A DNA stretch of 64,000 nucleotides from Sambucus nigra (Eukaryota; Streptophyta; Magnoliopsida; Dipsacales; Adoxaceae), in NCBI GenBank assembly GCA_949130495.1, contig OX422209.1:701211257-701275256 (forward strand), written 5' to 3'. Positions within the stretch are counted from its first letter, which is position 1; each line of letters opens with the position of its first letter. The notes under the pieces are model-generated. The model made no database searches, was not told the DNA's origin, and saw nothing but the letters and a program-made list of their open reading frames with translations. Below, one piece after another: positions 10,840-22,255 of the stretch. Position numbers and translations under genes: made by a program.

Positions 10840-12070
10840 CCTATAATGATTGAAACTTGAAGTTTCAGTGTCACCTTTGAATTTGGAACTTGAAAGTTCC
10901 CTAACTATTTAAATTATGGAACCAGAGGTTTTCTAATTTTTATTAGGGCTCGAAGTTCCTAATTATAATTCAAATTTGGGACCTAAAGTTCCCAATACTA
11001 TTTGAAATTCGGGATCTCAAACTCCCAATTACTATTTATGGGTACATGAAGTTTTCAATAATTACCTACATTTTGGGACATCAAATACCCAAATAATTAT
11101 TTTAATTTAGAAACTAATTATTTTAATTTGGGACCTGAAGTTCCCATATAAATTTTTTCATTTGGAACAAGATGATTCCGTGTAAATTTTTTCTTTGGAA
11201 CCACCAGATTCCATATATTTTTATATGGGACTAAAAGTTCTTAAATTATTTTAAAAAAAATTAGGACTTGAAGTTCACAATTATTGTTCAAATTTTTAGA
11301 CATGGTAATGAAATATCACCTAAAATCAAATCCAAAGTTTTGATTATTTTTGTAATATGGCAAGGGAGACTAAAAGTCCAATAGCAAGTATTTATAATTT
11401 TGACCCGAATCTCCAATAGTTTGAAATCAAACATGAAGTTTTGATTATTTATATAAAAAGGGTAAGGATATTACATGTTCCGTAAGGATTATTTATTTTT
11501 TCGACCTGAAGTTCCAAATAATTTTATTCCTTATCAAACTTGAAGTTTCCATATAATTGGGGGGGGGGGGGGGGGGGGGGGTATTAAAGTCCCTAAATAT
11601 TTAATGTTGTAATCTAGAGTTGCACTAATAATTTACAATTGGAACCCGAAGTTCCTCAATCATTATTCAAATAGGAAAATTAAATTTTTTCCTATTCATA
11701 TTTTGGAACGTGAAGTTCCTAAATTATTTTAACCGAAGAAACAAAATAACTTATATCACAATCAAACCTAAAGTTTTGATTATCAGATTGAAATGGTATA
11801 GACTAAGGTTTCCCCAATTATCATTGATTTGTTATATGAATATTGATATTCAATATTGTGACCAAAATTTCTCAAAATATTTTTCTGAATTGGAATATAA
11901 AATATGAAATTGGAAACTCTCATGCTATTTATGATTGTTTGGACTTGAAGATTTAACTAAAATATACTATACAATAAAACTTGGAGTTTGGATTATTCAT
12001 AGAGTGTGAATTTTGAAAGTTTTCAAATAATTATTTATAATTTGGACCTGACGTGCCAAATATTTTATTT
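10840..12070 (+). repeat. Degenerate repeats of GGGACCTGAAGTTCCC in the copia leader
   Basis: A motif of the form TTTGGGACCTGAAGTTCCCAA recurs roughly every 45-80 bp with strong decay (for example near 10900, 10980, 11130, 11640, 11705). Each unit is self-complementary around GGAAC/GTTCC, so it can fold as a small hairpin. No protein is encoded. A 23-base G run (11559-11581) lies within it. Confidence 0.7.
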
Positions 12071-13568
12071 TTATTAGGATTAGGTTCAAAATCAATTGGA
12101 TATTTAAACACATCTTTTCAAGTTGTTGGCTTTTCATTTTCTTTATTACATGAAATGTCTTATAAATAATCGGTTAAGTGTCCCTTTAACTATCACATCA
12201 ATAATTTCACCATTAAGTTTTTGTCTCTTCACCTTTGCCTTTATTTGAGTATTAAATTACTTTTGATGGTATTTAATTTTAATCCCTTTTCACATTCTAA
12301 TTGTCTAATTTACATTCGATCCTTGGGAATGTGTAGAAAATGTGAAAAATTAAGCCCTTCATTTTTTTAATAAAGAGGATGGTTTATTATTGGTCGGAGT
12401 TATTAAAAATTATTTGACACTTGTTTAAAATATTCTCTAATATTTTTATCCCCTAATCAAATCTGAATTTCCAATATAAATGGGTGAAGAATTTATTGTC
12501 CTTCGATATTAATAATATTGCACTTGACATCAACTATTTGTGTAGAGCTAGAAGTTCTCATATACAAATGATAAAAAAAAATTATACATAATTCACGCAA
12601 GACACTTTGTGAGTTATTTTAATGTAGGACCTTAGGCCCTAGGTTTTGATTTTATAATTTATATGAACCTGTAGAATCATATACATGTGACGTTAAATAA
12701 ATAACGTGAAGTTCTAATTACTTTTTCAATGAAATGTTTGTCATTAGTATTTTAGTGGCCGTAGTTATATATTAGAAACCTATTTTTTTTTCGCGCCTGG
12801 TGTCCTTAACATATTATAAGATAATGAAATTTTGAGTCATCAGTTATCAATCCAAAGTTCTAAATGTCAATTGGCAATGTTTTTGTTATTCATCCCATTG
12901 TTTAAATATCTGATAAATATTTTATATGAGATTGTTTTAATACTTCCATTTGTTTAAGTTTGGTCACCAAACACTTAATCGTAATATAAATTATCATTGT
13001 TCATATATATAGTTGGAGTCATAGTCTCTATTGAATTTTGTGAATTGTTATTATATAATGATATTTGTCTAGTAGACAATAAACAACTAACATTATTATG
13101 AAAACTCAGAAGTTTTTTCTGACTTGGTGTAATATAATAGAGGTTTCAACCATAGTTGAATCTAAAGCTCCAGAAGAGCCTATGCGGTGATGTTATTTGG
13201 TACACTCCATACATATGCGATGAATTATATGAAAGCAATTATTGAAGTACTTCTCTTTGTTTTATGGACATCAATATACATGGGTGTCCTATGAAAATAA
13301 ATCGCGCAAAGTAATTTTCCATTACTTCTTGTGTTGGAAGCCAAAAGCTTACACTAGCAAACAATCATTACATTATTCAAGGGATTATATTATACAATAT
13401 TTTACATGGTAAAATTTCACTTTGTTATGAACCTGCAACTCCATGGCTCAATTATTTATTATTATATAATGACCATTTTGGTCACTTTAATTGTTTTTTA
13501 TAAGACATTGTGAACGCAAATGATATCTATCAATATATGGTGCTTATGAGTCACCCTCTAATGAACCA
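12071..13568 (+). other. Gene-free part of the copia element (decayed gag/pol start)
   Basis: This is the place where gag, protease and the integrase core should be, but no frame or motif is readable. The decay is stronger here than in the 3' half. Confidence 0.4.
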
Positions 13569-15640
13569 TTGACAAATACAATATTTATAGTATATGTGCA
13601 ATTTTATTTTGATGAGACAATATTCTTGCCGTTAGGGGGAGGATGGAACATGCCAGAAATACAAATTATATTTAAAGAATGGTTTGTTCATGAAGAAAGA
13701 CGAGAATTATCATGGAATTCTTCCACTTTGTCTCATATAATCCATTGTATCGCTCAATACAAAAATGAAGTGAAAAAAAATTATATAGCAGCATCAAATG
13801 TCACATGGACTAGTTGCAAATGTACTTGCCAAGATCATTATCCCAGAAGGATAAAATAAATTCGGCAGCAAATAAATTCATTGCCCACCATAAGCGTGGC
13901 AAACCTATAGGTCCCAACTACTTGACTCCCCATAAGTGGATATTTAATATAATCATGCACAAATAACGCTCTAGAAGAGGTTATGAACAAAATATTCACT
14001 TTCTCTAAAATCCTAGAAGAGGATATTATCTATGAGAAGACACAAGTCCCTGAAGTGACTATAAATCCCTTGAAGTTGGCAAAGGTACCTAACATTAAAT
14101 GAGATATCTATATTTGATAGATATACAAGAGAAAAGTGGGATAAACAAAGATGATCGTCGATGATATAATTATAAATGTTGTAGCTACACATAAATCAAA
14201 GGGCGATGATATTACAAATCCACGTTCTATGAATACATGTTGACAAAGAATATATTGACCAAAATGAGAACATGCCATGATGGCATAATCCGAGTCTCTT
14301 AATATACGTGGCGTATTTGGAACTATAATAAGCCCTAAAAGATGTTAACCCTGAAGGTTATGTCTGGGTGCTAATAAGAAAACAAAGTGATAATCTTGCT
14401 AAAAAGTGAACGACCTATGGCATAAGTTTTTTTTAAGGAAATCAAATATTGATTATATGAACATACCATCATATTACGGCTATAAATAATTTTCAGATTA
14501 CTGACTAGCTTAGTAGTTTTTTGTAAAATATATTATACGAGACTCGTGAATATTATAACTTCTTATGTATATGAAACTTAGATAAAGAATGCATATGAAA
14601 ATCCTAAAAGGATTTTCTTTGCCAGAAGCAAAGATGAGGAGTATGTACTCAAATGCACTAACACATTCATTGTACATCAGTAATAAAAATGGATATAGGT
14701 ACAACTGTCTTATTAAATATTTGTTTAAGGAAGGGTATGAAAACAATCAGATATGCAAATGTGCCATTATAACATATCCGTAATGGATGTTCTCCTGAAG
14801 AGCTCAATTGAAATGAAATCCTTAAATGGATGTGCTCCTGAAGAGCTCAACTAAAATGAAAAATATCCAAATAAGAAATTCAAAAATGAATGACCTTAGG
14901 ATAACTAATCATTGTCTCGGCTTTTAGATCGAGCACAATTTATCTTAAACTCATAGTCATTAGTCAAATGGATTCAAGAGTCCTGCAATGATTTAGCATA
15001 TATTAAGCATACAATTTCAGTATATCCATGGTATCCGGTAATTGGATATTAAATTATCCTTATAATTCAAAAGAGGATGACAAATATAAATTTGGTCCCG
15101 AAGTACGATATGTGCATGTTATTATAGTATTTGGTCCAGAAGTACAATACATGTACGCTATTCGTATATTGATATACATGACACAATGCATGATACCAGA
15201 TATTATAACTATAGTCAATATCTTCGTAAGAAATAATTACCATTAACTTGCATAAAATGGGAATAATATCAAGCATATCATATAATATTCTTATATCTAA
15301 CCAAAATATCCAGTTAGTTATATAGATGCAGGTTATCTATGGGATCGTCTCAAACAATAATCAAAGCACTTATGACTTGCCTCAAATGACATATGATATT
15401 GCTATTACTTATAAATGGCGCTTGTATAGCTCAAAATCGAAGAGGCTACAATGAGGGAGATATAACTAAAACATTTTAGTTCTTCTACATTCATGAACTT
15501 AAGAAGAGTGATGCAACACACAAACTCTAGAAGAGTTATGCTAATGAAGTTAAATAGACCTGATAAAGTGACATGTCCATCCCTCTTCACCCAAGTCTTA
15601 TGGGAGTCGATCTTATGTAGAAACATGAAATTGAAGTAAC
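13569..15640 (+). pseudogene. Copia pol remnant: integrase tail, reverse transcriptase, RNase H
   Basis: 13600-13760 reads FDETIFLPLGG and later SWNSSTLSH, the integrase C-terminal landmark of this copia group. Near 14155 VDDIIINVVA and PRSMNTC match the linker before RT. Near 14360 GYVWVLIRKQSDN corresponds to the GYKWVFxRK RT start. 14589-14770 reads MHMKILKGFSLPEAK, then SLYISNKNGYRYN and LFKEGYENN, corresponding to the RT palm/thumb. Near 15325 YIDAGYLWD corresponds to the RNase H YADAGYLSD box. The reading frame is broken many times. The catalytic YVDD box is not readable. Confidence 0.75.
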
Positions 15641-16020
15641 AACGGATAAAATCTATTCACCATGTTAAATCAACATTTCAGAATGTTGTATATGAGATTG
15701 ATATGCATCGACTCAATTATTGGAGAAATATCATAATCAGGGGGAGTATCCAATCAGGGGGAGCATTGGGCCAGGAGGAGAATCTAAGAACATGATGTTT
15801 TGAATATATGCGTGTTGTACTATTTTTCCTTTAACTAGGTTTTTTCCCATTAGGTTTTTCAGTTAACTGTTTTAACAAGGCAACACTAAGCGCGTCCAAC
15901 ACCGATTTAATGATCATAAAAGTTGTACTCTTTTTCCTTTACTTTGGTTTTTTCACACTAGTTTTTCGTAGTAAGGTTTTAACGAGGCAGCAATCATTTA
16001 ATGGTGAATATAGTGTACAT

Positions 16021-16031
16021 CCAAGGGGGAG
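16021..16031 (+). other. Polypurine tract of the copia element
   Basis: CAAGGGGGAGTA just before the 3' LTR. Further purine runs (CAGGGGGAGTATCC, CAGGGGGAGC) at 15740-15775 are typical of the 3' end of this group. Confidence 0.75.
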
Positions 16032-16228
16032 TATTATAAATGCTTATTTAAAGTGGATGTCCACTTGTATTCTAGTACAATGGTATTCCACAATTATTAA
16101 GAGATATATTGGATTATCTTATTCTTTACTATAAATATGGGCCATAACTCTTTAGTATTGACAGATCAATGAAATGAAAGACTCACTCCATCTATATTTC
16201 CTCTCCCTATCCCTTTTATTTTATAACA
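16032..16228 (+). repeat. 3' LTR of the copia element
   Basis: Direct repeat of 10286-10483. The first bases are mutated from TG to TA, and the end TTATAACA is kept. Confidence 0.88.
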
Positions 16229-16289
16229 ACTTTTACTTTTTATATATATCACTTTTTGTATCTCTGTAACTTTTTATACCCTCATAAAA

Positions 16290-17090
16290 CATAAAAAATG
16301 TTTTATATAAAATAAAAACTGTTTGTATAAAATAGTATCTTTATGTATGCATGGAAAGTAAATAGTGTAAAATAAAAAAATATATAACACTTTATTTAAA
16401 AATTCTAAAAATAAAAAACTTAAAATAACGAAGAAAAAAACTCTGAAAATACTAATAGATATTAAAAAAATATCTAGCAAGAAAAAAAATTATTTTTCAC
16501 CTAAAAATACTAATATATATTAAAACTATTTTTCACCCAAAAAAAAAATCCGAAAAATACTATTAGATATTAAAAAAATTAAATTTTTGTTTTGGAAATT
16601 ATTTTTTTTAATTAAATTTTTGTTTGGAAATTAATTTTTTAAAATATATTTTTTATAATTTGTTTTTGCGGGAAATTATTATTTTTCTTTTAGGAATCAT
16701 TTTTTGGTGGATAATAGTTTTTTGATTTGTTGGAATTCGTCTTTTGGTGGAAAACAATTTCATTATTTCTTTCTTTCTGAAATGCATTTTTTTGCTGATT
16801 TTTTTATTGTCATTGGAAATCATTTTTTTGGTGAAAAACAGTTTTTTTCCTACTTGACATTATTTTTTTTCTACTAGACATTATTTTTTTAATATCTATT
16901 AGTATTTTTCAGTTTTTCGGATTTTTTTTATTTTCAGATTTTTTTTTAAATAAAGTTTTAAAATTTTCGTTTTTTATTTTACACTTGCATAAAGGCACTA
17001 TTTACTTTCCATATGTACATAAATATACTATTTTGTAATTTTTTTTTATTTCATATAAAATAATTTTTTATGTTTTATAAGCATTTTTTT
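16290..17090. repeat. Long imperfect inverted repeat (palindrome centre about 16.68 kb)
   Basis: Left-arm strings reappear as reverse complements in the right arm: ATGGAAAGTAAATAGTG (16351 on) pairs with CACTATTTACTTTCCAT (ending about 17012), and ACTAATAGAT at 16451-16460 pairs with ATCTATTAGT at 16894-16903. Both pairs give the same centre. The arms are about 370 bp and very AT-rich. Transcription through it would give a hairpin RNA. Confidence 0.8.
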
Positions 17091-17384
17091 AATTAAAAAA
17101 CACAACAAATTTTTTAAAACAATTTAAATGTTTTTTAAAACATTTATGAAAATTTAAAAAAACTTTTTTTTAAATAAATTCTTATCAAAAACATTTTTTA
17201 TAAAAAGTAAATACTTTTATTGAAAATTCAAAATTTTAGTTCTTTTTCAAATCCAATTGTTAGGAGGGAAAAAAAGAACACTTTAGATTCTGTAAATGTG
17301 CAAGGGTATAATTTTCATTTGGTACAAAATGGAGTGGGGGAAGACTTGTTGGGAGTAGGAATAGCCACTCCAATAAATTAGGGA

Positions 17385-17525
17385 GGGGCTATTCCTACCC
17401 CTTTTAGCATCCCCTACACCTTTTATTTTTTCAAGACATAAATACTCCCATATTTCGTCACATTTTATTATTAATTACCTAATATAAAATATCACTTTGT
17501 CTCATGATAATTTATTGGAGTGGCT
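17385..17525 (+). mobile_element. Second GGAGGGGCTATTCC-ended element, left end, cut by CACTA-1
   Basis: For about 90 bp it matches the left end at 10158 (CTATTCCyAyrCCCCTTTTAGC, then TTTTATT..TTTCAAGA). A third in-line GGAGTGGCT at 17516-17524 is interrupted by the CACTA-1 insertion. The missing ATTCCC resumes at 37869 after that element. Confidence 0.55.
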
Positions 17526-17539
17526 TAGTACACCAAATT

Positions 17540-17980
17540 GGGCAATTGGTCACGGACTTATCCCTAATCAGGAGGTGTGAGTTGCAAATTTGGTTCGTGA
17601 CCAAATCGGGCGTGACCAATTTTTGTGGTCACAGCCCAAACCCCTGACCCACAGACTGGTCACGAACTTATCATAGCCACGGATCTCATCACGACCTATA
17701 GTCCTAACCACATTCACAAGCCTGGTCACGGCCCAAACCCGTGACTATCACTGGATTAAGAAATCATGTCGTCATGGCCCATAATTGTGACTATCTTCCG
17801 TGTACAATCGAACTTGGTCATGGATTTAAGCCGTGACTATTACTCTTACGATTATATACTCATCACGGTTGTGGACCGTGACTATGTTTACTGTATATAT
17901 ATCAAGTTGGTCACGACTTTTGGCCATGACTATATTTTCTGTAGATACCAACTTAGTCATGGCTTTGGGCCATGATAAGC
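17540..17980. repeat. Left subterminal repeats of CACTA-1 (GTCACGG family)
   Basis: At least ten copies in both orientations of GGTCAYGGMY and its complement RKCCGTGACY, often as pairs that can form hairpins. In CACTA elements such subterminal repeats bind the element's TnpA-type protein. Confidence 0.8.
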
Positions 17981-18009
17981 TATAATAATAATAATAAAAA
18001 ATCCTCGAA

Positions 18010-18895
18010 TCGGGAGGCTAATCGATCAGTTGCTGTAAGTGCTCCTTGACTAACCTCACGGGGGCCCCGTGCTCTCAAATTGGGGGGTCCCGTGTAGGCA
18101 TTCTGAAATCTGGGTCGTGCTCTCAAACCGGGGGTCCCGTGACCACGCGGTGAGTTCGTACGAGCTACGTTGGTCCTAGCGAGGCATTGGCACTGCCCAC
18201 AGGGGCGTTTGGGGGCTATTGAGGGGTTTCGCTCCCTCTGACAGCACATTTTAAAGCCTAAGTGTTGATATTCTCTATTTTGGGTCGTGTTTTCACACCG
18301 AGGGTCCCGTGACCATGCGGTCGGCTCGTACGGGTTACATTGGACCCGTGTGAGGTGTTGGCGCCGCTCACGAGCCGGGGGGCACTAAGGGGTTTGGCAC
18401 CCCAACGACATATTTTCAAGCCTAAGTGTGGATATTTTCTGTTTTGAGTCGTGCCCTCAAACCGAGGGTCCCGTGACCACACGGTCGGTTCCTATGACTT
18501 ACATTGGCCCTCGACCTAGGTATTGGCACCGCCCACGAGGCCGTTTTGGGGGCATTGCGGGGTTTTGCCCCTCCCCTGACGGCACATTTTCAAGCACAAG
18601 TGTGAATATTCTCTGTTATGGATCGTGCGCTCAAATCGAGGGTCCCGTAACTGCGCGGTCAGTTCTTCCGGGCTACGTTGGACCCATGCGAGATATTAGC
18701 GCCACTCACGAGGCCGTGGTGTGTGTGTGTGTGGGGGGGGGGGGGGATAGGGGGTTTCACACCCCAATGACACGTTTTCAAGCCCAAGTGTGGATATTTT
18801 CTATTTTGGTCCGTGCTCTCAACCCAGGGGTCCAGTGATCACGCGGTCGGTTTCTACGAGTTACATTGGTCCTGTGCGAGGTGTTGACACCACTC
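18010..18895 (+). repeat. 168-bp satellite family in CACTA-1, about five diverged units
   Basis: Units of 164-187 bp are recognised by the landmark AGGGTCCCGTGACCACGCGG (near 18134, 18304, 18468, 18642, 18829), followed by TACGGGTTACATTGG, a GAGGTGTTGGC block and a CACATTTTCAAGC block. The array is related to the CACTA-2 array at 22256-28622 but reads in the opposite orientation and is more diverged. It is cut at 18900 by the gypsy-type insertion and resumes at 35344. Confidence 0.85.
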
Positions 18896-19454
18896 ACGGG
18901 TGATCGAGTGCGAAAGGTAGCTCGTGTAAAGATGCTAATTGTTGTTTTCGTTTCGCCTACTCAATACAAACAAACCTAAATTACAACTACACTTGCGGGG
19001 CAAGTCTAGCGGTAAGTCGAGTATCAAAAATCCACAGGGACGAGTTGCTAGAATTTATAAGGTTTAATACTCCGAAATAAAAGTGTAAAAAGGTGATTAC
19101 AAACTAAAAGGAAAAAGATGCATAAAAGGTAAATGATTAACTAGGCGAGGGTACTAAAACTAGATTATGAAAGTGAGTAAAACTATAGGTTGCGTCGAAT
19201 ATTCCTCACCCGGGTTAATTTGTATAAAATGGTTAGATGGGTCGACGAGTTATTTAGAATGCGTCTCGTTTCGACAGTTAATTAAATCAAGGGTTGTCAC
19301 GCCCCTAAATCCTCATAAAATTCTAATAATATTTTGATGTCAATAAATATCTCAAAAATTACGCGCGAAAGGTCAGAAGTACGGGACATACATGATATGC
19401 CTCGCCAAATTTCCTAGGCGTAATAACTAGGACAACCACTACACCAAAAACAAC

Positions 19455-19600
19455 AATCTGGCACACCTTGATATCAAAATTCTGGCACAACTTAAAACTG
19501 TGCCAAATTCTGGCACAGTTTAATAACAATCGGGCACACTTTAAAACAGTGCCAAAATTTGGCACTGTTTAAAAGTGTGCCAAATGTAAGTACACTTCAC
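19455..19600. repeat. Left subterminal repeats of CACTA-2 (CTGGCACA family)
   Basis: Repeated TCTGGCACAGTTTAA / TTAAAACTGTGCCA units in both orientations, forming hairpins. The same motif fills the right end at 29110-29515. The motif differs from the GTCACGG motif of CACTA-1, so the two elements belong to different subfamilies. Confidence 0.9.
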
Positions 19601-19684
19601 TAAAATATAAATAACCAAAAAAAAAAAATTTATCCCCCTTAATTTTTTAGCCTCCCGCTCTCTCCCTCTCTCGTTCGCTCATCC

Positions 19685-19685
<1 letters not shown>

Positions 19686-19731
<46 letters not shown>
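19686..19731. repeat. (CT)n microsatellite
   Basis: About 22 CT dinucleotides inside CACTA-2. They are followed to about 19940 by imperfect CGCCATCCTCCACCATC repeats, which make GC-rich frames without meaning. Confidence 0.95.
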
Positions 19732-19733
<2 letters not shown>

Positions 19734-19741
19734 GCTAAAGA

Positions 19742-19940
19742 AATTATCCATCCACCATCGTCGCAGACCGTCGCCATCCTCCACCATCGTCGATCGTCGC
19801 CATCCTCCGTCCTCTACCGTCGCCGTCCTCGCCATCCACCATCCTTAACCATCGCCATCCTCGCTCAGTCCTGATCCGTCGACATCCTCCACCATCCACA
19901 CACCTCCGTCGCCATCCTCCACATCCTCCACCATCCACCC
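19742..19940. repeat. GC-rich minisatellite (CATCCTCCACCATCGTCG type)
   Basis: Imperfect units of about 12-24 bp made of CATCCTCCACCATC and CGTCGCCATCC. The flanking CT tract and this block could be a 5'-leader-like region taken up with the gene fragment, but no evidence ties it to SDH1. Confidence 0.75.
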
Positions 19941-20384
19941 ACCTGAGTGGAAAAATACAGATAGACGCAGCGGCGGAGCCCTAGCCAGCCCAAGTAAATC
20001 CTCCCATTTTTTATAAATATATATATGTACACATTGCTGATATTATGAGATTGCTAAGATTCAAAAAATATTGCTGAGATTAGTGTCGTTTTACCCCTTC
20101 TAATATTAGTATAAATGTGATTATTGATTTGTAGTAATTATTAGTATAAATGGCACAGCTGTTTTACCCCTTTTAGTATCACAGTGTTGTTTTACCTCTT
20201 TTTTTAGATAATTAAATGCCATTAAGAAACCTCGCAAAGGGCGCGGAACCATATACAGGGAATATAAAATGCATCTAACATTAGTATAAATGTTGTTTTA
20301 CCTCCTTTAATATTAGTATAAATATTGTTATTGGTTTGTAGTATTTATTTTTTGGGCATGAGGTAAGGAAAAACAAAAGCGTAC

Positions 20385-20730
20385 CTGAGCGGCAGTTGTG
20401 TGTGAATGAGTTGAAAAGAGCTTAATAATACAAGCTGTGTTAAATCCATGCTCAGGTAGCCCTATTGCCGCTCTAAGGCTGGCACCACCTGCACCTACCA
20501 CCACCGCATCGTACGTATGATCTACTATAGTATATGATGACCCTCCAACAATCTCTTACATTTTATTCATATAATCAAATGTTTAATCAATAACAGGTTG
20601 TTAAATGAAATGAAATTAAGATCGGAAGATGATTTAGACATACAGATTCGGAAGAGAAGAGTCTAGGTTTGACGGAGATGTATCTCTTTGAACGAATGCT
20701 AAGGCCACGACCCACGCACTTCCGTAGCAA
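20385..20730 (-). pseudogene. SDH1: Captured fragment of SDH1 (succinate dehydrogenase flavoprotein subunit), exon 1 end, intron 1, exon 2
   Basis: On the minus strand 20730-20644 reads a mitochondrial-presequence-like stretch (RKCVGRGLSIRSKRYISVKP, then RLFSSES) ending at a GTATGT donor. After a 98-bp intron, 20545-20385 reads [20 protein letters not shown], then [17 protein letters not shown], then KLF and SHTTAAQ, ending at a GTACGC donor. This is the FAD-binding Rossmann start of SDH1, up to the point where the intact gene has an intron before the GGINAALGN block. SDH1 is the flavoprotein of mitochondrial complex II and oxidises succinate. The second-glycine region reads GAGGAS where the enzyme has GAGGAG. 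The start Met is lost and only about 80 of some 630 residues are present. It lies inside CACTA-2 and can give only antisense or chimeric RNA. Confidence 0.88.
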
Positions 20731-22255
20731 CCCTCAAACAACCCACTAACCTTAATCAGGTGTTACGAAATACTACTATCTGATTTATTATTTGTGTTGA
20801 AAGATCAATATTCATGGATCTGAGTTAGTGTACCTATATAGGTTATTTTGACATTTATTTGCTTTATTCGCAGTTACCAATCTTATGCACCCTTTTTTGT
20901 TTGATTTAAAATGGAAACGTTATTAGATTTGTGCTGATTTTTGCAGATCAGAGTGTTTTTAGTATCATAGGTGTAAACTGATAGGTCCAAATCGATTTGT
21001 TTGGCTTGCTAATAGTGTGTGTTTTTTGTTTGGCTTGTTAATTTGATTTAGCAGTAAATTTATGACATGTCTTGTTATATCATGTGATATTGAGTATACT
21101 TATAGGAAATATTCTATAATATTTTATTTTAACAAGGTAGGAGTGAGGTTAAATATCGTAGATAAGATGATTTTTCATTGTTTTCGAATATTCAGATCTT
21201 TCATTATTTTTGCCTTGGTAGATCTACGATTTAGATGATAATTAATGCCTAATTTGTTTGTTTAACATTAGTTGGTAGAAACAAGTTAGGACCTATGGAG
21301 TTAGGATGTTTGCTTTGGTATAAATTTGGTTTATTATTAAGTGATGTTTTTTACACATAAGACTTACGCTGATTCATTATTGGCAGTGATGTTTATTTAG
21401 ACATAAGACTTGTCCTAGTTCATTTATACACTAGCTTTAAGATTGCAAATAGATTCATATACCTTCAGACATTGATTACACAATATTACTTGTATTTTTT
21501 ATATATGCATGCATGTATGTCTGAATCTAAAGTAGGTTTTAACCCCTAATTTATTTGACTTCGGTTTGTTTCAAAATTGTATTTTAGGATTAATTTGTAT
21601 TTGTGACTGTTGTGAAGTATGATTTTGAAATGATGTGTTGTTTCTTGGGTACCTAATGGTACGTAGGATGAGTATAAAAGTGTGAATTGAACAATTGATT
21701 TGATGGATATGAATATACAATTATTGCCATGAGGTTTTGATTCTTTTCTCTATTAAGAAGTTGAGTATAAATTTTTATCTTTATTCATTAACCTTTTGAC
21801 TAATTTAAATGTAGGGTTTCCAAACTTCAGTACTAACATGTTGAATTGAATAGAACCACTACATTCATCGAGGTAAAGTTTTGAGTATATATTAATAGTT
21901 TTGTTATGCGTTTATTGTATCTGCAATTCTTTACTTAGTTGATGGTTCCATATTGACTTTTTGAAAAATCTACTTCCTGCTATTCCCAAATATGTTCAAA
22001 AGCAATTTCTCTTATAAGTTGCAGTAGCATTAAATAGAAAAATGGTCTGAAATAGAGACAATAAGTTGCCAAACGTAAAATGGCTTACTTTATGAGCTTA
22101 TTTAGTTAAATTGGTGGAAGGGATTTGCTGGTGGTTTGGTTTTGGAATTTGCTGCTGCTATTGAGTTTATTTTAAATGTTAAAACAGGTTGGATTTAATG
22201 AATAAAGTAACGAAACTATGTCAAAATTTTCTAAAATCAATAGACGTTCTAAATT
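20731..22255. other. Gene-free AT-rich stretch of CACTA-2
   Basis: AT-rich, with scattered splice-like TTTGCAG sites (for example 20940) but no recognisable exon. It could be flanking or intron DNA taken up with SDH1, or CACTA internal sequence. Nothing in it can be assigned. Confidence 0.4.

Larger units (their letters stand above)
10286..16228 (+). mobile_element. Decayed Ty1/copia retrotransposon (Retrofit/Hopscotch-like)
   Basis: Two direct LTRs of 198 and 197 bp (10286-10483, 16032-16228) flank a primer-binding site, a repeat-rich leader, pol remnants and a polypurine tract. The order integrase C-terminus, RT, RNase H defines copia. PBS CGTTATCAGCACGAG directly abuts the 5' LTR. No clean 5-bp target duplication is visible (GTTTT left, ACTTT right). 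The pol frame is shredded, so the copy is dead. Confidence 0.88.
10158..17374. mobile_element. Foldback-type element with GGAGKGGCTATTCC ends, split by a copia element
   Basis: The left end is GGAGGGGCTATTCC at 10158; the right end at 17361-17374 is its inverse (GGAATAGCCACTCC). Without the inserted copia element (10286-16228) the unit is about 1.27 kb. Its inner part (16290-17090) is a long imperfect palindrome. A second copy starts head-to-head at 17385-17398 after a 10-bp gap. No coding sequence is present. Flanking duplications are not clear (AATATTTTT versus AATAAATTA), so superfamily placement is open (Mutator-like MITE or Foldback). Confidence 0.5.

Noticed and set aside
14510..15626. 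Minus-strand frames in the first copia element
   Set aside because: They lie antisense to readable RT and RNase H remnants.
19647..19938. Gly/Arg/Trp-rich minus-strand frames
   Set aside because: GC-rich minisatellite and CT tract inside CACTA-2; no domain.
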